Source of the DNA: Candidatus Villigracilis affinis
Lineage (GTDB): Bacteria > Chloroflexota > Anaerolineae > Anaerolineales > Villigracilaceae
DNA length: 64,000 nucleotides
Direction of reading: 5' to 3'
Assembly: GCA_016718275.1 (NCBI GenBank)
Contig: JADKEA010000023.1
Location: 211,380 to 275,379 of the forward strand
Shown here: piece after piece, positions 33,214 through 43,329 of the stretch
How positions within the stretch are numbered: the first letter of the stretch is position 1
Layout of the letters: each line of letters starts with the position of its first letter
The notes under the pieces: model-generated
The model's input: the letters and a program-made list of their open reading frames with translations, nothing else
What the model was told of the DNA's origin: nothing
Databases searched by the model: none
Made by a program: the position numbers and the translations under genes

Positions 33214-34620
33214 ATGAGTAAGAAAATCTTCACAGTATTGCTACTGGTCGTATTTATGCTCGCCCAGTTCAGCATTGCTTCAGCCCTTGTTGTGGCTGGA
33301 GACGCCTCCATCACCGCCATTCCCGATTTCGCGAATGCCGTGGACGTGGATGTCGATTGGGCCGTGACCGGCATGGCTGGCCCTTCCCAGAACATCCTCA
33401 TCTGGAGCCGCATTCAGAATGCCGTTCCTGTTGCCTATAGCACCTGCTACGATGTTGCCACCATTATTGGCACTAGCGATGCCTCCGGCACCTTCACCTA
33501 TACCCTGCCTGTTGTGCTCAATGGCGATGTGGTCGAATTCCTGATCACCGTCGAGAGCACCAACTGTGCCGGTGCGGTTGCACCTTTGGCCGCCGAAGTC
33601 CCCATGGGTGAAACCACCGTGGACAGCGCTGCGATGGAAGGTCTCTTCTCCATTCCTCCGTACGATGGCGTCGCCGCTTTCGGTTCCCAGCCTGTTGCTT
33701 GTAACAATTTCGAACTTTGGGCCTTGGCTACCGATAACTATGCCCCGATTGTCCCTGCTGGCACGGGCTACTCCGGCTTTGGTGCATGGAATCCTCTGGT
33801 AACCGGCACTTTCGTTCCGGCCCCGATCGGTGCAAATAGCTCCCTGCTCTCCTGGAACTTCAGCCTCCCCTCCACCGCCACTGGCGCCTGGTCGATGTCT
33901 GTGAATCCTGAAGATGCTTCCGGCAACATGGGTGTTGCTGCTGCCTCCTTCCGCACCGCCCTCGCGATTGCGGTTGGCGAAACTGACGAATGTGTAACCT
34001 TCAGCGACATTAGTGGTTCCGATTACGAAACCTATGTCCGCTACCTGGCCACCCTCGGCCTGATCAGCGGCTTCGCTGATGGCACCTTCGGCCCCGACAC
34101 CAATCTGTCTCGCGCCGAAGCCTCAACCTTGATCGAGATCTCCAACGGCGTTTCTGATACCGACCCCGGTTTCGGAACTCCTCCTGCCGCTGGCTCAGCT
34201 TGTGATTTCAGTGACGTAAGCGCCACCGACTGGTTCGCTGGTTGGGTCTGGCAGGCTTGCGATGACGGCTATATGAACGGCGTTGGCGGCGGATTGTTCG
34301 ACCCGAACAACCTGCTCACCCGCGGTCAGATCGTCACCATCATGAACAATGTTGCGCTTAGCGCAGTAGTTCCTGGTGGTTTCCTGGCTACGGCCAATGT
34401 GATGCAGGGACCTTGGGGCACTCCGTTCCCCTACCGCACAGCCGCCTGGACTGACGTCTCTGTTGGCGCTTTCTATGCGATCCCTGTTGTGAATGCTTAT
34501 GGCGTTGGCGTTGCCGAAGGCACCTCCGCGACCACGTTCTCCCCGGATCAGGCCGCTACCCGCGGTGAATTCGCGATGATGCTCTATCGCGCCTTGAGCC
34601 AGGTTGCACCCCTCCCGTAA
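33214..34620 (+). CDS. SLH-domain surface protein P2
   Basis: 468 residues, intact. Signal peptide of 24-26 residues, type-A2 variable region ('DASITAIPDFANAVDVDVDW', '...NILIWSRIQ'), conserved core 'GFGAWNPLVTGTFVPAPIG' and 'MSVNPEDASGNMG', then SLH1 'FSDISGSDYETYVRYLATLG', SLH2 'FSDVSATDWFAGWVWQACDD' and SLH3 'WTDVSVGAFYAIPVVNAYGV'. AGGAGT precedes the ATG. C-ending codons dominate, as in groEL, so expression is probably high. The third SLH ends TRGEFAMMLYRAL, with Met where others have Lys. Confidence 0.92.
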   Translation: MSKKIFTVLLLVVFMLAQFSIASALVVAGDASITAIPDFANAVDVDVDWAVTGMAGPSQNILIWSRIQNAVPVAYSTCYDVATIIGTSDASGTFTYTLPVVLNGDVVEFLITVESTNCAGAVAPLAAEVPMGETTVDSAAMEGLFSIPPYDGVAAFGSQPVACNNFELWALATDNYAPIVPAGTGYSGFGAWNPLVTGTFVPAPIGANSSLLSWNFSLPSTATGAWSMSVNPEDASGNMGVAAASFRTALAIAVGETDECVTFSDISGSDYETYVRYLATLGLISGFADGTFGPDTNLSRAEASTLIEISNGVSDTDPGFGTPPAAGSACDFSDVSATDWFAGWVWQACDDGYMNGVGGGLFDPNNLLTRGQIVTIMNNVALSAVVPGGFLATANVMQGPWGTPFPYRTAAWTDVSVGAFYAIPVVNAYGVGVAEGTSATTFSPDQAATRGEFAMMLYRALSQVAPLP

Positions 34621-34643
34621 TTTAGCTTGACTCAGTAACACTT

Positions 34644-34679
34644 GGAGCGGACCCATCCCGGGTCCGCTCCTCTTTTTTT
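34644..34679 (+). terminator. Terminator of P2 (array type)
   Basis: GGAGCGGACCC / GGGTCCGCTCC, loop ATCCC, then TCTTTTTTT. Confidence 0.9.
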
Positions 34680-34781
34680 ACCCATTGAAAAGTCATAATC
34701 GGCATAAAACTGTTGTTTTTTATGCAAATTACGCATTGAAACAAGACTATTTTTATCGATTTTCAAAACTGCAAAGTCTTT

Positions 34782-34811
34782 GCCGGTCTCTTTTTTCGAT
34801 CTCATCCGTTA
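34782..34811 (+). promoter_or_regulatory. Shared ECF-type promoter element of P3
   Basis: GCCGGTCTC, 16 nt, CGTTA. The following bases 'CGTTATGAATAATGAA' are identical to those at the sigma gene. Confidence 0.82.
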
Positions 34812-34879
34812 TGAATAATGAACCACTTATCTCGTGGAGATGAGGTTCAAAAACCTACCCTATATAGGAGTAATACCAA

Positions 34880-36271
34880 ATGAGTAAGAAGATCTTCACC
34901 GTATTGCTGCTGGCCGTGTTCATGCTCGCCCAGTTCAGCATCGCCTCCGCCGCTGTTGTGGCCGGAGACGCCTCCATCACCGCCATTCCCGACTTCGCGA
35001 ATGCTGTTGATGTAGATATCGATTGGGCCGTGACCGGCATGGCTGGCCCCTCCCAGAACATCCTCGTCTGGAGCCGCATTCAGAATTTGGCCGTTCCCGC
35101 AGTCTACAGCACCTGCTATGACCTCGCCACCATCATCGGCACCAGCGATGCCTCCGGCACCTACACCTATGTCCTGCCCGCCGTGGCCAATGGTGATGTA
35201 GTTGAATTCCTGATCACCGTCGAGAGCACCAACTGCGCCGGCGCGGTTGCACCTTTGGCTACCGAAGCTGCCATGGGTGAGACCACTGTCGATAGCGCCC
35301 CGATGGAAGGCATCTTCTCCATTCCTCCGTACGATGGCGTCGCCGCTTTCGGTTCCCAGCCCGTTGCTTGTAACAACTTCGAACTCTGGGCTTTGGCCAC
35401 CGACAACTGGGCCCCGATCGTCCCCGCTGGCACTGGCTATTCGGGTGGTGCCTGGAACCCCTCTGTGACCGGCACTTTCGTTCCGGCCCCCATCGGTGCG
35501 AATAGCTCCCTGCTCTCCTGGAACTTCACCTTCCCCGCTACCGCCAGTGGCGCCTGGTCGATGTCTGTGAATCCTGAAGATGCCTCCGGCAACATGGGCG
35601 CTACTGCTGCCTCCTTCCGCACCGCTCTCGCGGTTGCGGCTGGCGAAACTGCTGATTGCGAGACCTTCAGCGACATCAGCGGCTCTGACTACGAGACCTA
35701 TGTCCGCTACCTGGCCTCCCTCGGCCTGATCAGCGGCTTCGCTGATGGCACTTTCGGCCCCGACACCACCCTCACCCGCGCTGAAGCCTCTGCCCTCATC
35801 GAGATCTCCAACGGTTACGATGACACCATGCTCCCCACCTCTGCTCCTGCTGGCTGTGACTTCACCGATGTCGCTGCTTCCGACTGGTTCTCCGGTTGGG
35901 TTTGGCAGGCTTGTGCTGACGGCTACATGAACGGCGTTGGCGGCGGATTGTTCGACCCGAACAACCTGCTCACCCGCGGCCAGATCGTCACCATCCTCAA
36001 CAACGTGGCGAATACCGGTGGTACCGGCGGCTTCCTGACCACATTTAACGTGATCAATGGACCTTGGGGCACTCCGTTCCCCTACCGCTCCGGCGCCTGG
36101 ACTGATGTTTCCGTCGGTGCATTCTACGCCATCCCGGTCGTGAATGCTTACGGCGTGGGCGTTGCCAATGGCACCTCTGACACCACCTTCTCCCCGGATC
36201 AGGCTGTGACCCGCGGTGAATTTGCCAAGATGCTCTATCGCGCCTTGAGCCAGGTTGCACCCCTCCCGTAA
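34880..36271 (+). CDS. SLH-domain surface protein P3
   Basis: 463 residues, intact. Type-A2 variable region, nearly identical to P2 up to the conserved 'GAVAPLATEAAMGETTVDSA', and nearly identical at DNA level to the first 410 nt of P12. Three SLH repeats: 'FSDISGSDYETYVRYLASLG', 'FTDVAASDWFSGWVWQACAD', 'WTDVSVGAFYAIPVVNAYGV'. The 3' end and terminator closely match those of P2, a sign of recent duplication or gene conversion. Predicted exported and bound to cell-wall glycan through the SLH trimer. Confidence 0.92.
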   Translation: MSKKIFTVLLLAVFMLAQFSIASAAVVAGDASITAIPDFANAVDVDIDWAVTGMAGPSQNILVWSRIQNLAVPAVYSTCYDLATIIGTSDASGTYTYVLPAVANGDVVEFLITVESTNCAGAVAPLATEAAMGETTVDSAPMEGIFSIPPYDGVAAFGSQPVACNNFELWALATDNWAPIVPAGTGYSGGAWNPSVTGTFVPAPIGANSSLLSWNFTFPATASGAWSMSVNPEDASGNMGATAASFRTALAVAAGETADCETFSDISGSDYETYVRYLASLGLISGFADGTFGPDTTLTRAEASALIEISNGYDDTMLPTSAPAGCDFTDVAASDWFSGWVWQACADGYMNGVGGGLFDPNNLLTRGQIVTILNNVANTGGTGGFLTTFNVINGPWGTPFPYRSGAWTDVSVGAFYAIPVVNAYGVGVANGTSDTTFSPDQAVTRGEFAKMLYRALSQVAPLP

Positions 36272-36294
36272 TTTAGCTTGACTCAGTAACACTT

Positions 36295-36331
36295 GGAGCG
36301 GACCCGAACCCGGGTCCGCTCCTCTTTTTTT
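36295..36331 (+). terminator. Terminator of P3 (array type)
   Basis: GGAGCGGACCCG / CGGGTCCGCTCC, loop AACC, then TCTTTTTTT. Confidence 0.9.
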
Positions 36332-36435
36332 GTCCGTCCTGGAAAAGTCAAAATTGACATAAAATCCTTGTTTTTAACGTTTCATGCCCTAAAAAACAGG
36401 GCTGTTTTTATCGGTTTTCAAAATTGCAAGGTTTT

Positions 36436-36465
36436 GCCGGTCTCTTTTCCGCATCTCATCCGTTA
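36436..36465 (+). promoter_or_regulatory. Shared ECF-type promoter element of P4
   Basis: GCCGGTCTC, 16 nt, CGTTA, 68 nt before the ATG. Confidence 0.82.
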
Positions 36466-36532
36466 GGAATAATGAACATCTTATCCGCGCGGATAAGAGT
36501 TAAAAACCTACCCTATATAGGAGTAATACCAA

Positions 36533-37966
36533 ATGAGCAAGAAGATCTTCACCGTATTGCTGCTGGCCGTGTTCATGCTCGCCCAGTTCAGCATGGCCTC
36601 CGCCGCCCCCGTGGCTGGCGCAGAAGGCACCCTCGTCGCCCCGGACTTCATGCCCGCAGGCGCCACCTCCACCGTCGACGTCGAATGGACCGCCACCGGC
36701 CTTTCGAACCCGACCAACGTCGTCATGTATGCCCGCGTTTCGGGCGGCACCTATGCCATTGACGAGTGCAACCTGGTTGCGACCATCAACGGCACCAGCA
36801 CCGGCAGCGGCACCTTCACCTACGACTTCTCCGTCAGTGCCAACGCAGCGACCCCTGCCGATGGCGATTTCTGGGAATTCACCCTGGTGTTCGATAGCAC
36901 CGACACCTGCGGTGTTTCCGCTCCTGCCAACCCCGCCGATGCCGATAACTATCTCTCCTGGTCCTTTGTGGACGGGCGAACCCTTTTTGGCTTCGGTGCT
37001 GCTCCTCAGGACGACCACACTGTTGCTGGCGACGAAGTAGCCTGCAATAGCTTCGAATACTGGGCAGTTGCCACTGATTCCTTCGGCCTGACCACCAACG
37101 ACCCGTACGCTGGCTTCGGTTCCTGGAACGCTCAGATTACCGGCACCTTCGCCACCCCCGCTCCGATCGGCCCTGAAGATCAGATCCTCGAATGGGGCTT
37201 CACCTTCCCCTCCACCGCCTCTGGCGTTTGGAACTTCAACATCAACCCCGAAGATGCGGCTGGCAACATGTACGATCCCACTTTGGCAGCTCCCTACACC
37301 TTCCGCAATTCCGCAATTGACGCTTCCGAAATGGAAGACTGCGTTGACTTCAGCGACACCGCTGGCCACGCGAATGAACTGTACATCCGCTACCTGGCCG
37401 ACCTCGGCCTGATCAGCGGCTTCGCCGATGGCACTTTCGGCGCCGATGCCACCCTCACCCGCGCTGAAGCCTCGGCCCTCATCGAGATCTCCAACGGTTA
37501 CGATGACACCACCCTCCCCACCTCCGCTCCTGCTGGTTGTGACTTCACCGATGTCGCCGCTTCCGACTGGTTCGCTGGTTGGGTCTGGCAGGCTTGTGAT
37601 GATGGCTTCATGAACGGTGTGGGCGGCGGCTTGTTCGACCCGAACAACCTGCTCACCCGCGGCCAGATCGTCACCATCCTCAACAACGTAGTGGATGGCG
37701 GCGGCGCTGCTGTCACCCCTGGTTCATACTTATGGAGTGGCTTGCTGTGGGGCGCGTTCTTTGATGGTGCCCCTGAGTTCCTGACCTCTGCATGGACCGA
37801 CGTTTCCATCGGCGCCTTCTATGCCGAACCGGTCGTCGAAGCCTACAGCTGGGGCATTGCCGAAGGCACCTCAGACACCACCTTCTCCCCGGATCAGCCT
37901 GTGACCCGCGGCGAATTCGCCAAGATGCTCTATCGCGCCTTGAGCTACTACTACGGTCCTTTCTAA
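36533..37966 (+). CDS. SLH-domain surface protein P4
   Basis: 477 residues, intact. The signal peptide is that of the P3 type, but the variable region is type B ('EGTLVAPDFMPAGATSTVDVEW'), as in P1 and P8, so the gene combines a P3-like front (promoter, leader, signal peptide) with a B-type domain. The end of the variable region has 'GFGSWNAQITGTFATPAPIG' and 'INPEDAAGNMYDP'. SLH1 'FSDTAGHANELYIRYLADLG', SLH2 'FTDVAASDWFAGWVWQACDD', SLH3 'WTDVSIGAFYAEPVVEAYSW'. The last SLH ends in YYYGPF. Confidence 0.92.
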   Translation: MSKKIFTVLLLAVFMLAQFSMASAAPVAGAEGTLVAPDFMPAGATSTVDVEWTATGLSNPTNVVMYARVSGGTYAIDECNLVATINGTSTGSGTFTYDFSVSANAATPADGDFWEFTLVFDSTDTCGVSAPANPADADNYLSWSFVDGRTLFGFGAAPQDDHTVAGDEVACNSFEYWAVATDSFGLTTNDPYAGFGSWNAQITGTFATPAPIGPEDQILEWGFTFPSTASGVWNFNINPEDAAGNMYDPTLAAPYTFRNSAIDASEMEDCVDFSDTAGHANELYIRYLADLGLISGFADGTFGADATLTRAEASALIEISNGYDDTTLPTSAPAGCDFTDVAASDWFAGWVWQACDDGFMNGVGGGLFDPNNLLTRGQIVTILNNVVDGGGAAVTPGSYLWSGLLWGAFFDGAPEFLTSAWTDVSIGAFYAEPVVEAYSWGIAEGTSDTTFSPDQPVTRGEFAKMLYRALSYYYGPF

Positions 37967-37995
37967 AGTAATTTAGTTCGAAAATAGCAATATCT

Positions 37996-38030
37996 GGAGC
38001 GGACCCATCCCGGGTCCGCTCCTCTTTTTT
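37996..38030 (+). terminator. Terminator of P4 (array type)
   Basis: GGAGCGGACCC / GGGTCCGCTCC, loop ATCCC, then TCTTTTTT. Confidence 0.9.
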
Positions 38031-38118
38031 ATAGGTAGGGGAGGAAAAAATGCCGTTTTTAGGGTGAATTTCCACCAAAATCGGAGTTTTTGATCAACTT
38101 TCAAATCTGCAAGGTTTT

Positions 38119-38148
38119 GCCGGTCTCTTTTTAGGGTCTCATCCGTTA
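38119..38148 (+). promoter_or_regulatory. Shared ECF-type promoter element of P5
   Basis: GCCGGTCTC, 16 nt, CGTTA, 77 nt before the ATG. Confidence 0.82.
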
Positions 38149-38225
38149 ATACAATTAGACGCACTTACTCCGAAATGAGTAAGTGCGCGAATCCAACTCT
38201 TTATATCTATAGGAGAAACAAATTA

Positions 38226-39657
38226 ATGAGTAAGAAAATCTTCACCGTATTGCTGCTGGCCGTGTTCATGCTGGCCCAGTTCAGCATTGCCTCTGCGGTC
38301 GCCGTAACCGGCGACGCTTCCATCACCGCCATCCCCGATTTTTCGGTGGCACCTCATGTGGACCTCGATTGGGCCGCGGCCCGGCATGGCCGCTGGCACC
38401 AAGAACGTCCTTGTTTGGGCCCGTGAGTACGCCGTAGCCCCGGCAACTTATGCTGTGGCTGACTGCCAGCTCATCGCCACCATCATCGGCACCAGCGATG
38501 CGAGCGGCACTTTTACCTACGATTTCACCGCCACAGCCAACCTCAATGCGTTGGCCACCGGTGATCAGGTTGAATTCACGCTCAGCGTGGATGACCAGAC
38601 CTGCGCCACCGCCGACGTCCCCGCGATTGACTCCGTCATGGGCGTCAACTATGTGGATGCTACCGGCCCCGTGTTCCTCTATGGCAATCCGCCTTCCACA
38701 GCGCTTGTCGCTGCTTCGCTCGACACTGCCGCCTGCAATACCTTCGAGTATTGGGCGCTTGCCCGCGATGCGAGCTTCGTTTCCCTCGACATTGCCTACT
38801 CTGGCTTTGGTTCCTGGAATCCCCAGGTGACCGGTACCTTCGCGCCTCCCGCTCCGATGGGACCGACCTCCTCCCTGCTCTCCTGGACGTTTGCCTTCCC
38901 CGCTACCGCAACCGGCCCATGGACTGCTTCCATCTCTCCTGAAGACATGGCCGGTAATGTCAGTGGCCCGGGCGTCTTGCGCAATGCTGTGAACGTGGTT
39001 CCTGCTGAGCTGGAAGACTGCGCAACCTTCAGCGACATCGCTGGTCATGAAGACGAAGTGTATGTCCGCTACCTGGCCACCCTCGGCCTGATCAGCGGCT
39101 TCGCCGATGGCACTTTCGGCGCCGACAACACCCTCACCCGCGCCGAAGCCTCTGCCCTCATCGAGATCTCCAATGGTTACGATGACACCATGCTCCCCAC
39201 CTCCGCTCCTGCTGGTTGTGACTTCACCGATGTGGCTGCCTCCGACTGGTTCTCCGGTTGGGTCTGGCAGGCTTGTGATGACGGCCTCATGAACGGCGTA
39301 GGCGGCGGATTGTTCGACCCGAACAACCTGCTCACCCGCGGTCAGGTCGTCACCATCCTCAACAATGTGGCCACCTCCTACTTCGTCAACCCGGCCCTCT
39401 TCGGTGGTTTTATCGACACCCCCAACGTCTTGTTGCTTCAATTCCCCACTCCCGCCTATCCTTACGGTGGTTATGGCTTCCGCACAGCTGCCTGGACTGA
39501 TGTTTCCGTCGGCGCGTTCTACGCCACCCCGGTACAGAAGGCTTACGGCTGGGGCATTGCTGAAGGTACAAGCGACACCACCTTCTCGCCCGATCAGGCT
39601 GCCACCCGCGGCGAATTCGCCAAGATGCTCTACCGCGCTCTCAGCCGCGAATTCTAA
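38226..39657 (+). CDS. SLH-domain surface protein P5 (one frameshift)
   Basis: Type-A1 paralog ('DASITAIPDFSVAPHVDLDW', later 'DQVEFTLSVDDQTCATADVP'). The frame shifts near 38378-38383: P6 and P7 read GCGACCGGC where this copy has GCGGCCCGGC, one base longer. Corrected, the product is about 477 residues. SLH1 'FSDIAGHEDEVYVRYLATLG', SLH2 'FTDVAASDWFSGWVWQACDD', SLH3 'WTDVSVGAFYATPVQKAYGW'. As the shift lies in the first 60 codons, a real mutation would abolish the protein; an assembly error in a near-identical repeat is more likely. Confidence 0.83.
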
Positions 39658-39690
39658 TTTTCTAAACCTGTCTGTATAAATTGACGTTCT

Positions 39691-39724
39691 GGAGCGGACC
39701 CATCCCGGGTCCGCTCCTCTTTTT
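39691..39724 (+). terminator. Terminator of P5 (array type)
   Basis: GGAGCGGACCC / GGGTCCGCTCC, loop ATCCC, then TCTTTTT. Confidence 0.9.
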
Positions 39725-39812
39725 ATGGGTGGGGGAGGCAAAAATGCCGTTTTTGGGGTGAATTTCCACCAAAATCGGAGTTTTTGATCAACTTTCAAAT
39801 CTGCAAGGTTTT

Positions 39813-39842
39813 ACCGGTCTCTTTTTGGGGTTTCATCCGTTA
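39813..39842 (+). promoter_or_regulatory. Shared ECF-type promoter element of P6
   Basis: ACCGGTCTC (first base A instead of G), 16 nt, CGTTA. The upstream 100 bp are nearly identical to those of P5. Confidence 0.8.
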
Positions 39843-39919
39843 AGATAATTAGATGCATTCACTCCAAATTGAGTGAGTGTACAAACCCAACTCTTTATAT
39901 CTACAGGAGAAACAAATTA

Positions 39920-41348
39920 ATGAGTAAGAAAATCTTCACCGTATTGCTGTTGGCCGTGTTCATGCTGGCCCAGTTCAGCATTGCCTCCGCTGTCGCCGTA
40001 ACCGGCGATGCCTCCATCACCGCCATCCCCGATTTTTCGAGTGGCACTGATGTGGACCTCGATTGGGCTGCGACCGGCATGGCCGCTGGCACCAAGAACA
40101 TCCTGGTTTGGGGTCGTGAATATGCAGCGGTTCCCGTTGCCTACGACCCGGCCGACTGCCAGCTCATCGCCACCATCATTGGTACCAGCGATGCGAGCGG
40201 CACCTTCACCTACGATTTCACCACCACCGCCAACCTCAACGCGTTGGCCACCGGTGATCAGGTTGAATTCACGCTCAGCGTGGATGACCAGACCTGCGCC
40301 ACCGCCGATGTCCCCGCGATTGACTCCGTCATGGGCGTCAACTACGTGGATGCTTCCGCTCCTTTTTACATTCAGGGCAATCCCCCCTCAACAGCGGCTG
40401 TCGCTGCTTCGCTCGACACCGCCGCCTGCAATACCTTCGAGTATTGGGCGCTTGGTCGTGATGCCAGCGTGTTTGTCACCACTGAAGCCTACTCCGGCTT
40501 TGGTTCTTGGAATCCCCAGGTGACCGGTACCTTCGCGCCTCCCGCTCCGATGGGACCTGCTTCCTCCCTGCTCTCCTGGACATTTGCCTTCCCTGCCACC
40601 GCCACTGGTGCTTGGAGCGCCTCCATTGCTCCTGAGGATGCGGCTGGCAATATCAACCCGGTAGATTACTTCCGCAGCGCTGTGAACGTGGTTCCTGCCG
40701 AATTGGAAGACTGCGCAACCTTCAGCGACATCAGCTGGCTCTGAAGACGAGATCTATGTCCGCTACCTGGCCACCCTCGGCCTGATCAGCGGCTTCGCCG
40801 ATGGCACCTTCGGCCCCGATAATACCCTCACCCGCGCCGAAGCCTCTGCCCTCATCGAGATCTCCAACGGTTACGATGACACCATGCTCCCCACCTCGGC
40901 TCCTGCTGGTTGTGACTTCACCGATGTGGCTGCCACCGACTGGTTCGCTGGTTGGGTCTGGCAGGCTTGTGATGACGGCCTCATGAACGGCGTTGGCGGC
41001 GGCTTGTTCGACCCGAACAACCTGCTCACCCGCGGTCAGGTCGTCACCATCCTCAACAATGTGGCCACCTCCTACTTCGCCAACCCGGCCCTCTTCGGTG
41101 GTTATATTGCCACCAACAATATTCTCTTGAACACGTTCTTCTTCGGTGCCTATCCTACAGGTTATGGCCTTCGCCAGGCTGCCTGGACCGATGTTTCCGT
41201 CGGCGCGTTCTACGCCACCCCGGTGCAGAAGGCTTATGGCTGGGGTGTTGCTGAAGGTACCTCCGACACCACCTTCTCCCCCGATCAGGCTGCCACCCGC
41301 GGCGAATTCGCCAAGATGCTCTACCGCGCTTTGAGCCGCTTCAACTAA
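39920..41348 (+). CDS. SLH-domain surface protein P6 (one frameshift)
   Basis: Type-A1 paralog, very close to P5 and P7 in the first 130 residues. One extra T near 40736 breaks SLH1 right after 'ATFSDIS'; without it the frame reads on as 'GSEDEIYVRYLATLG' and gives about 475 residues. SLH2 'FTDVAATDWFAGWVWQACDD', SLH3 'WTDVSVGAFYATPVQKAYGW'. As it stands the truncated product would keep the variable region but lose all anchoring repeats. Confidence 0.83.
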
Positions 41349-41378
41349 TCGCTCTTTGCACGCGCAAGTTGAATCCCT

Positions 41379-41415
41379 GGAGCGGACCCGTTATCGGGTC
41401 CGCTCCTTCTTTTTG
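41379..41415 (+). terminator. Terminator of P6 (array type)
   Basis: GGAGCGGACCCG / CGGGTCCGCTCC, loop TTAT, then TTCTTTTT. Confidence 0.9.
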
Positions 41416-41471
41416 TGGATCAAGCCTCGAGTTGGCACGAAATGGGGTAATTTCAAAAACTGCAATGGTTT

Positions 41472-41501
41472 GCCGGTCTCTTTTTTAAGTTTCATCCGTT
41501 A
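41472..41501 (+). promoter_or_regulatory. Shared ECF-type promoter element of P7
   Basis: GCCGGTCTC, 16 nt, CGTTA, 72 nt before the ATG. Confidence 0.82.
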
Positions 41502-41573
41502 AGATATATAGATATACCTGATCTGTTTTGACAGGTATTAAAAACAAATCTTTTATTTATAGGAGAAACGATA

Positions 41574-43007
41574 ATGAGCAAGAAAGTATTTACCGTATTG
41601 CTGCTGGCCGTGTTCATGCTGGCCCAGTTCAGCATTGCCTCCGCCGTTGCCGTAACCGGCGACGCTTCCATCACCGCCATCCCCGATTTTTCGAGTGGCA
41701 CAAGTGTGGACCTCGATTGGGCTGCGACCGGCATGGCCGCTGGCACCAAGAACATCCTGGTTTGGGGTCGTGAATATGCAGCGGTTCCCGTCGCCTACGA
41801 CCCGAACGACTGCCAGCTCATCGCCACCATCATTGGTACCAGCGATGCGAGCGGCACCTTCACCTACGATTTCACCACCACCGCCAACCTCAACGCGTTG
41901 GCCACCGGTGATCAGGTTGAATTCACGCTCAGCGTGGATGACCAGACCTGCGCCACCGCCGATGTCCCCGCGATTGACTCCGTCATGGGCGTCAACTACG
42001 TGGATGCTACCGCTCCAACTTACTATCAGGGCCATCCCCCCTCAACAGCGGCTGTCGCTCCTTCCCTCGACACCGCTGCCTGCAATACCTTCGAGTATTG
42101 GGCGCTTGCCCGTGATGCTAGTATAGTTTTTGCTGATGAAGCCTACTCTGGCTTTGGTTCCTGGAACCCGCAGGTGACCGGTACCTTCGCGCCTCCCGCT
42201 CCAATGGGACCGACCTCCTCCCTGCTCTCCTGGACGTTTGCTTTCCCTGCCACCGCCACCGGTGCATGGACTGCAACCATTCAACCTGAGGATATGGCTG
42301 GCAATATGTGGCCTGGTGTGGATCACTTCCGCAACGCTGTGAACGTGGTTCCTGCCGAATTGGAAGACTGCGCTGACTTCAGCGATGTAGCTGGAAACGA
42401 CAACGAAGTGTATATCCGTTACCTGGCCTCCCTTGGCCTGATCAGCGGCTTCGCCGATGGTTCCTTCGGCCCTGACAGCACCCTCACCCGCGCCGAAGCG
42501 GCCACCCTCATCGAGATCTCCAACGGTTACGATGACACCATGCTCCCCACCTCGGCTCCCGCTGGCTGTGACTTCACCGACGTGGCTGCTTCTGATTGGT
42601 TCGCAGGCTGGGTCTGGCAGGCTTGTGATGATGGCCTCATGAACGGCGTGGGCGGCGGCTTGTTCGACCCGAACAACCTGCTCACCCGTGGTCAGGTCGT
42701 CACCATCCTCAACAATGTGGCCACCTCCTACTTCGCCAACCCGGTCCCCTTCGGTGGCTACATTGATACCAGCAATGTTCTCTTGAGCACGTTCTTCCTC
42801 CCTGCCTATCCTTACGGTGGTTACGGCTACCGCACCGCCGCCTGGACCGATGTTTCCGTCGGCGCGTTCTATGCCGTTCCGGTACAGAAGGCCTACGGTT
42901 GGGGTGTTGCTGAAGGTACAAGCGACACCACCTTCTCGCCCGATCAGGCTGCCACCCGCGGCGAATTCGCCAAGATGCTCTACCGCGCTTTGAGCATTAT
43001 TAGCTAA
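41574..43007 (+). CDS. SLH-domain surface protein P7
   Basis: 477 residues, intact, a good reference for the array. Signal peptide 1-24, variable region 25-265, SLH1 268-318 ('FSDVAGNDNEVYIRYLASLG', 'TLTRAEAATLIE'), SLH2 331-380 ('FTDVAASDWFAGWVWQACDD', 'LLTRGQVVTILN'), SLH3 422-473 ('WTDVSVGAFYAVPVQKAYGW', 'AATRGEFAKMLYRAL'). The variable region is type A1 and ends with the array-wide core 'YSGFGSWNPQVTGTFAPPAP' and 'IQPEDMAGN'. Several conserved Cys suggest disulphides outside the membrane. Confidence 0.93.
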   Translation: MSKKVFTVLLLAVFMLAQFSIASAVAVTGDASITAIPDFSSGTSVDLDWAATGMAAGTKNILVWGREYAAVPVAYDPNDCQLIATIIGTSDASGTFTYDFTTTANLNALATGDQVEFTLSVDDQTCATADVPAIDSVMGVNYVDATAPTYYQGHPPSTAAVAPSLDTAACNTFEYWALARDASIVFADEAYSGFGSWNPQVTGTFAPPAPMGPTSSLLSWTFAFPATATGAWTATIQPEDMAGNMWPGVDHFRNAVNVVPAELEDCADFSDVAGNDNEVYIRYLASLGLISGFADGSFGPDSTLTRAEAATLIEISNGYDDTMLPTSAPAGCDFTDVAASDWFAGWVWQACDDGLMNGVGGGLFDPNNLLTRGQVVTILNNVATSYFANPVPFGGYIDTSNVLLSTFFLPAYPYGGYGYRTAAWTDVSVGAFYAVPVQKAYGWGVAEGTSDTTFSPDQAATRGEFAKMLYRALSIIS

Positions 43008-43037
43008 ACGCTCTCCATACGCGTAAGTTGAAGTTCT

Positions 43038-43075
43038 GGAGCGGACCCGTTATCGGGTCCGCTCCTCTTTTTTTG
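43038..43075 (+). terminator. Terminator of P7 (array type)
   Basis: GGAGCGGACCCG / CGGGTCCGCTCC, loop TTAT, then TCTTTTTTT. Confidence 0.9.
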
Positions 43076-43131
43076 TGGATCAAGCCTCGGGTTGGCACGA
43101 AATGGGGGAATTTACCAAATTGGTCGGTTTT

Positions 43132-43161
43132 GCCGGTCTCTTTTTCGCATCTCATCCGTTT
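43132..43161 (+). promoter_or_regulatory. Shared ECF-type promoter element of P8
   Basis: GCCGGTCTC, 16 nt, CGTTT, the same variant as P1. A leader of about 165 nt follows with the P1-type block 'TTTCCTGAAAGGAGGT' and an in-frame ATG at 43276. Confidence 0.8.
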
Positions 43162-43329
43162 AATTAATATAGCGTGATACTAAATTACGCCTATTGAGTT
43201 GAGATCTTCAACTGGGGGCATTTGAGATGAATGTCAGCATTTCCTGAAAGGAGGTAGACCACTAGAAAAATGTGTATGTTTATTGATTTAATCAAAAAAC
43301 TGACCCTTCAATTTAAGGAGATATACATC

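Noticed and set aside
34847..36292. A 481-codon open frame on the minus strand opposite P3, with similar long antisense frames opposite other SLH genes and groEL
   Set aside because: They are mirror images of strongly codon-biased genes. Their translations are Gly/Glu/Val-rich low complexity with no domain, no ribosome binding site, and they recur opposite every paralog.
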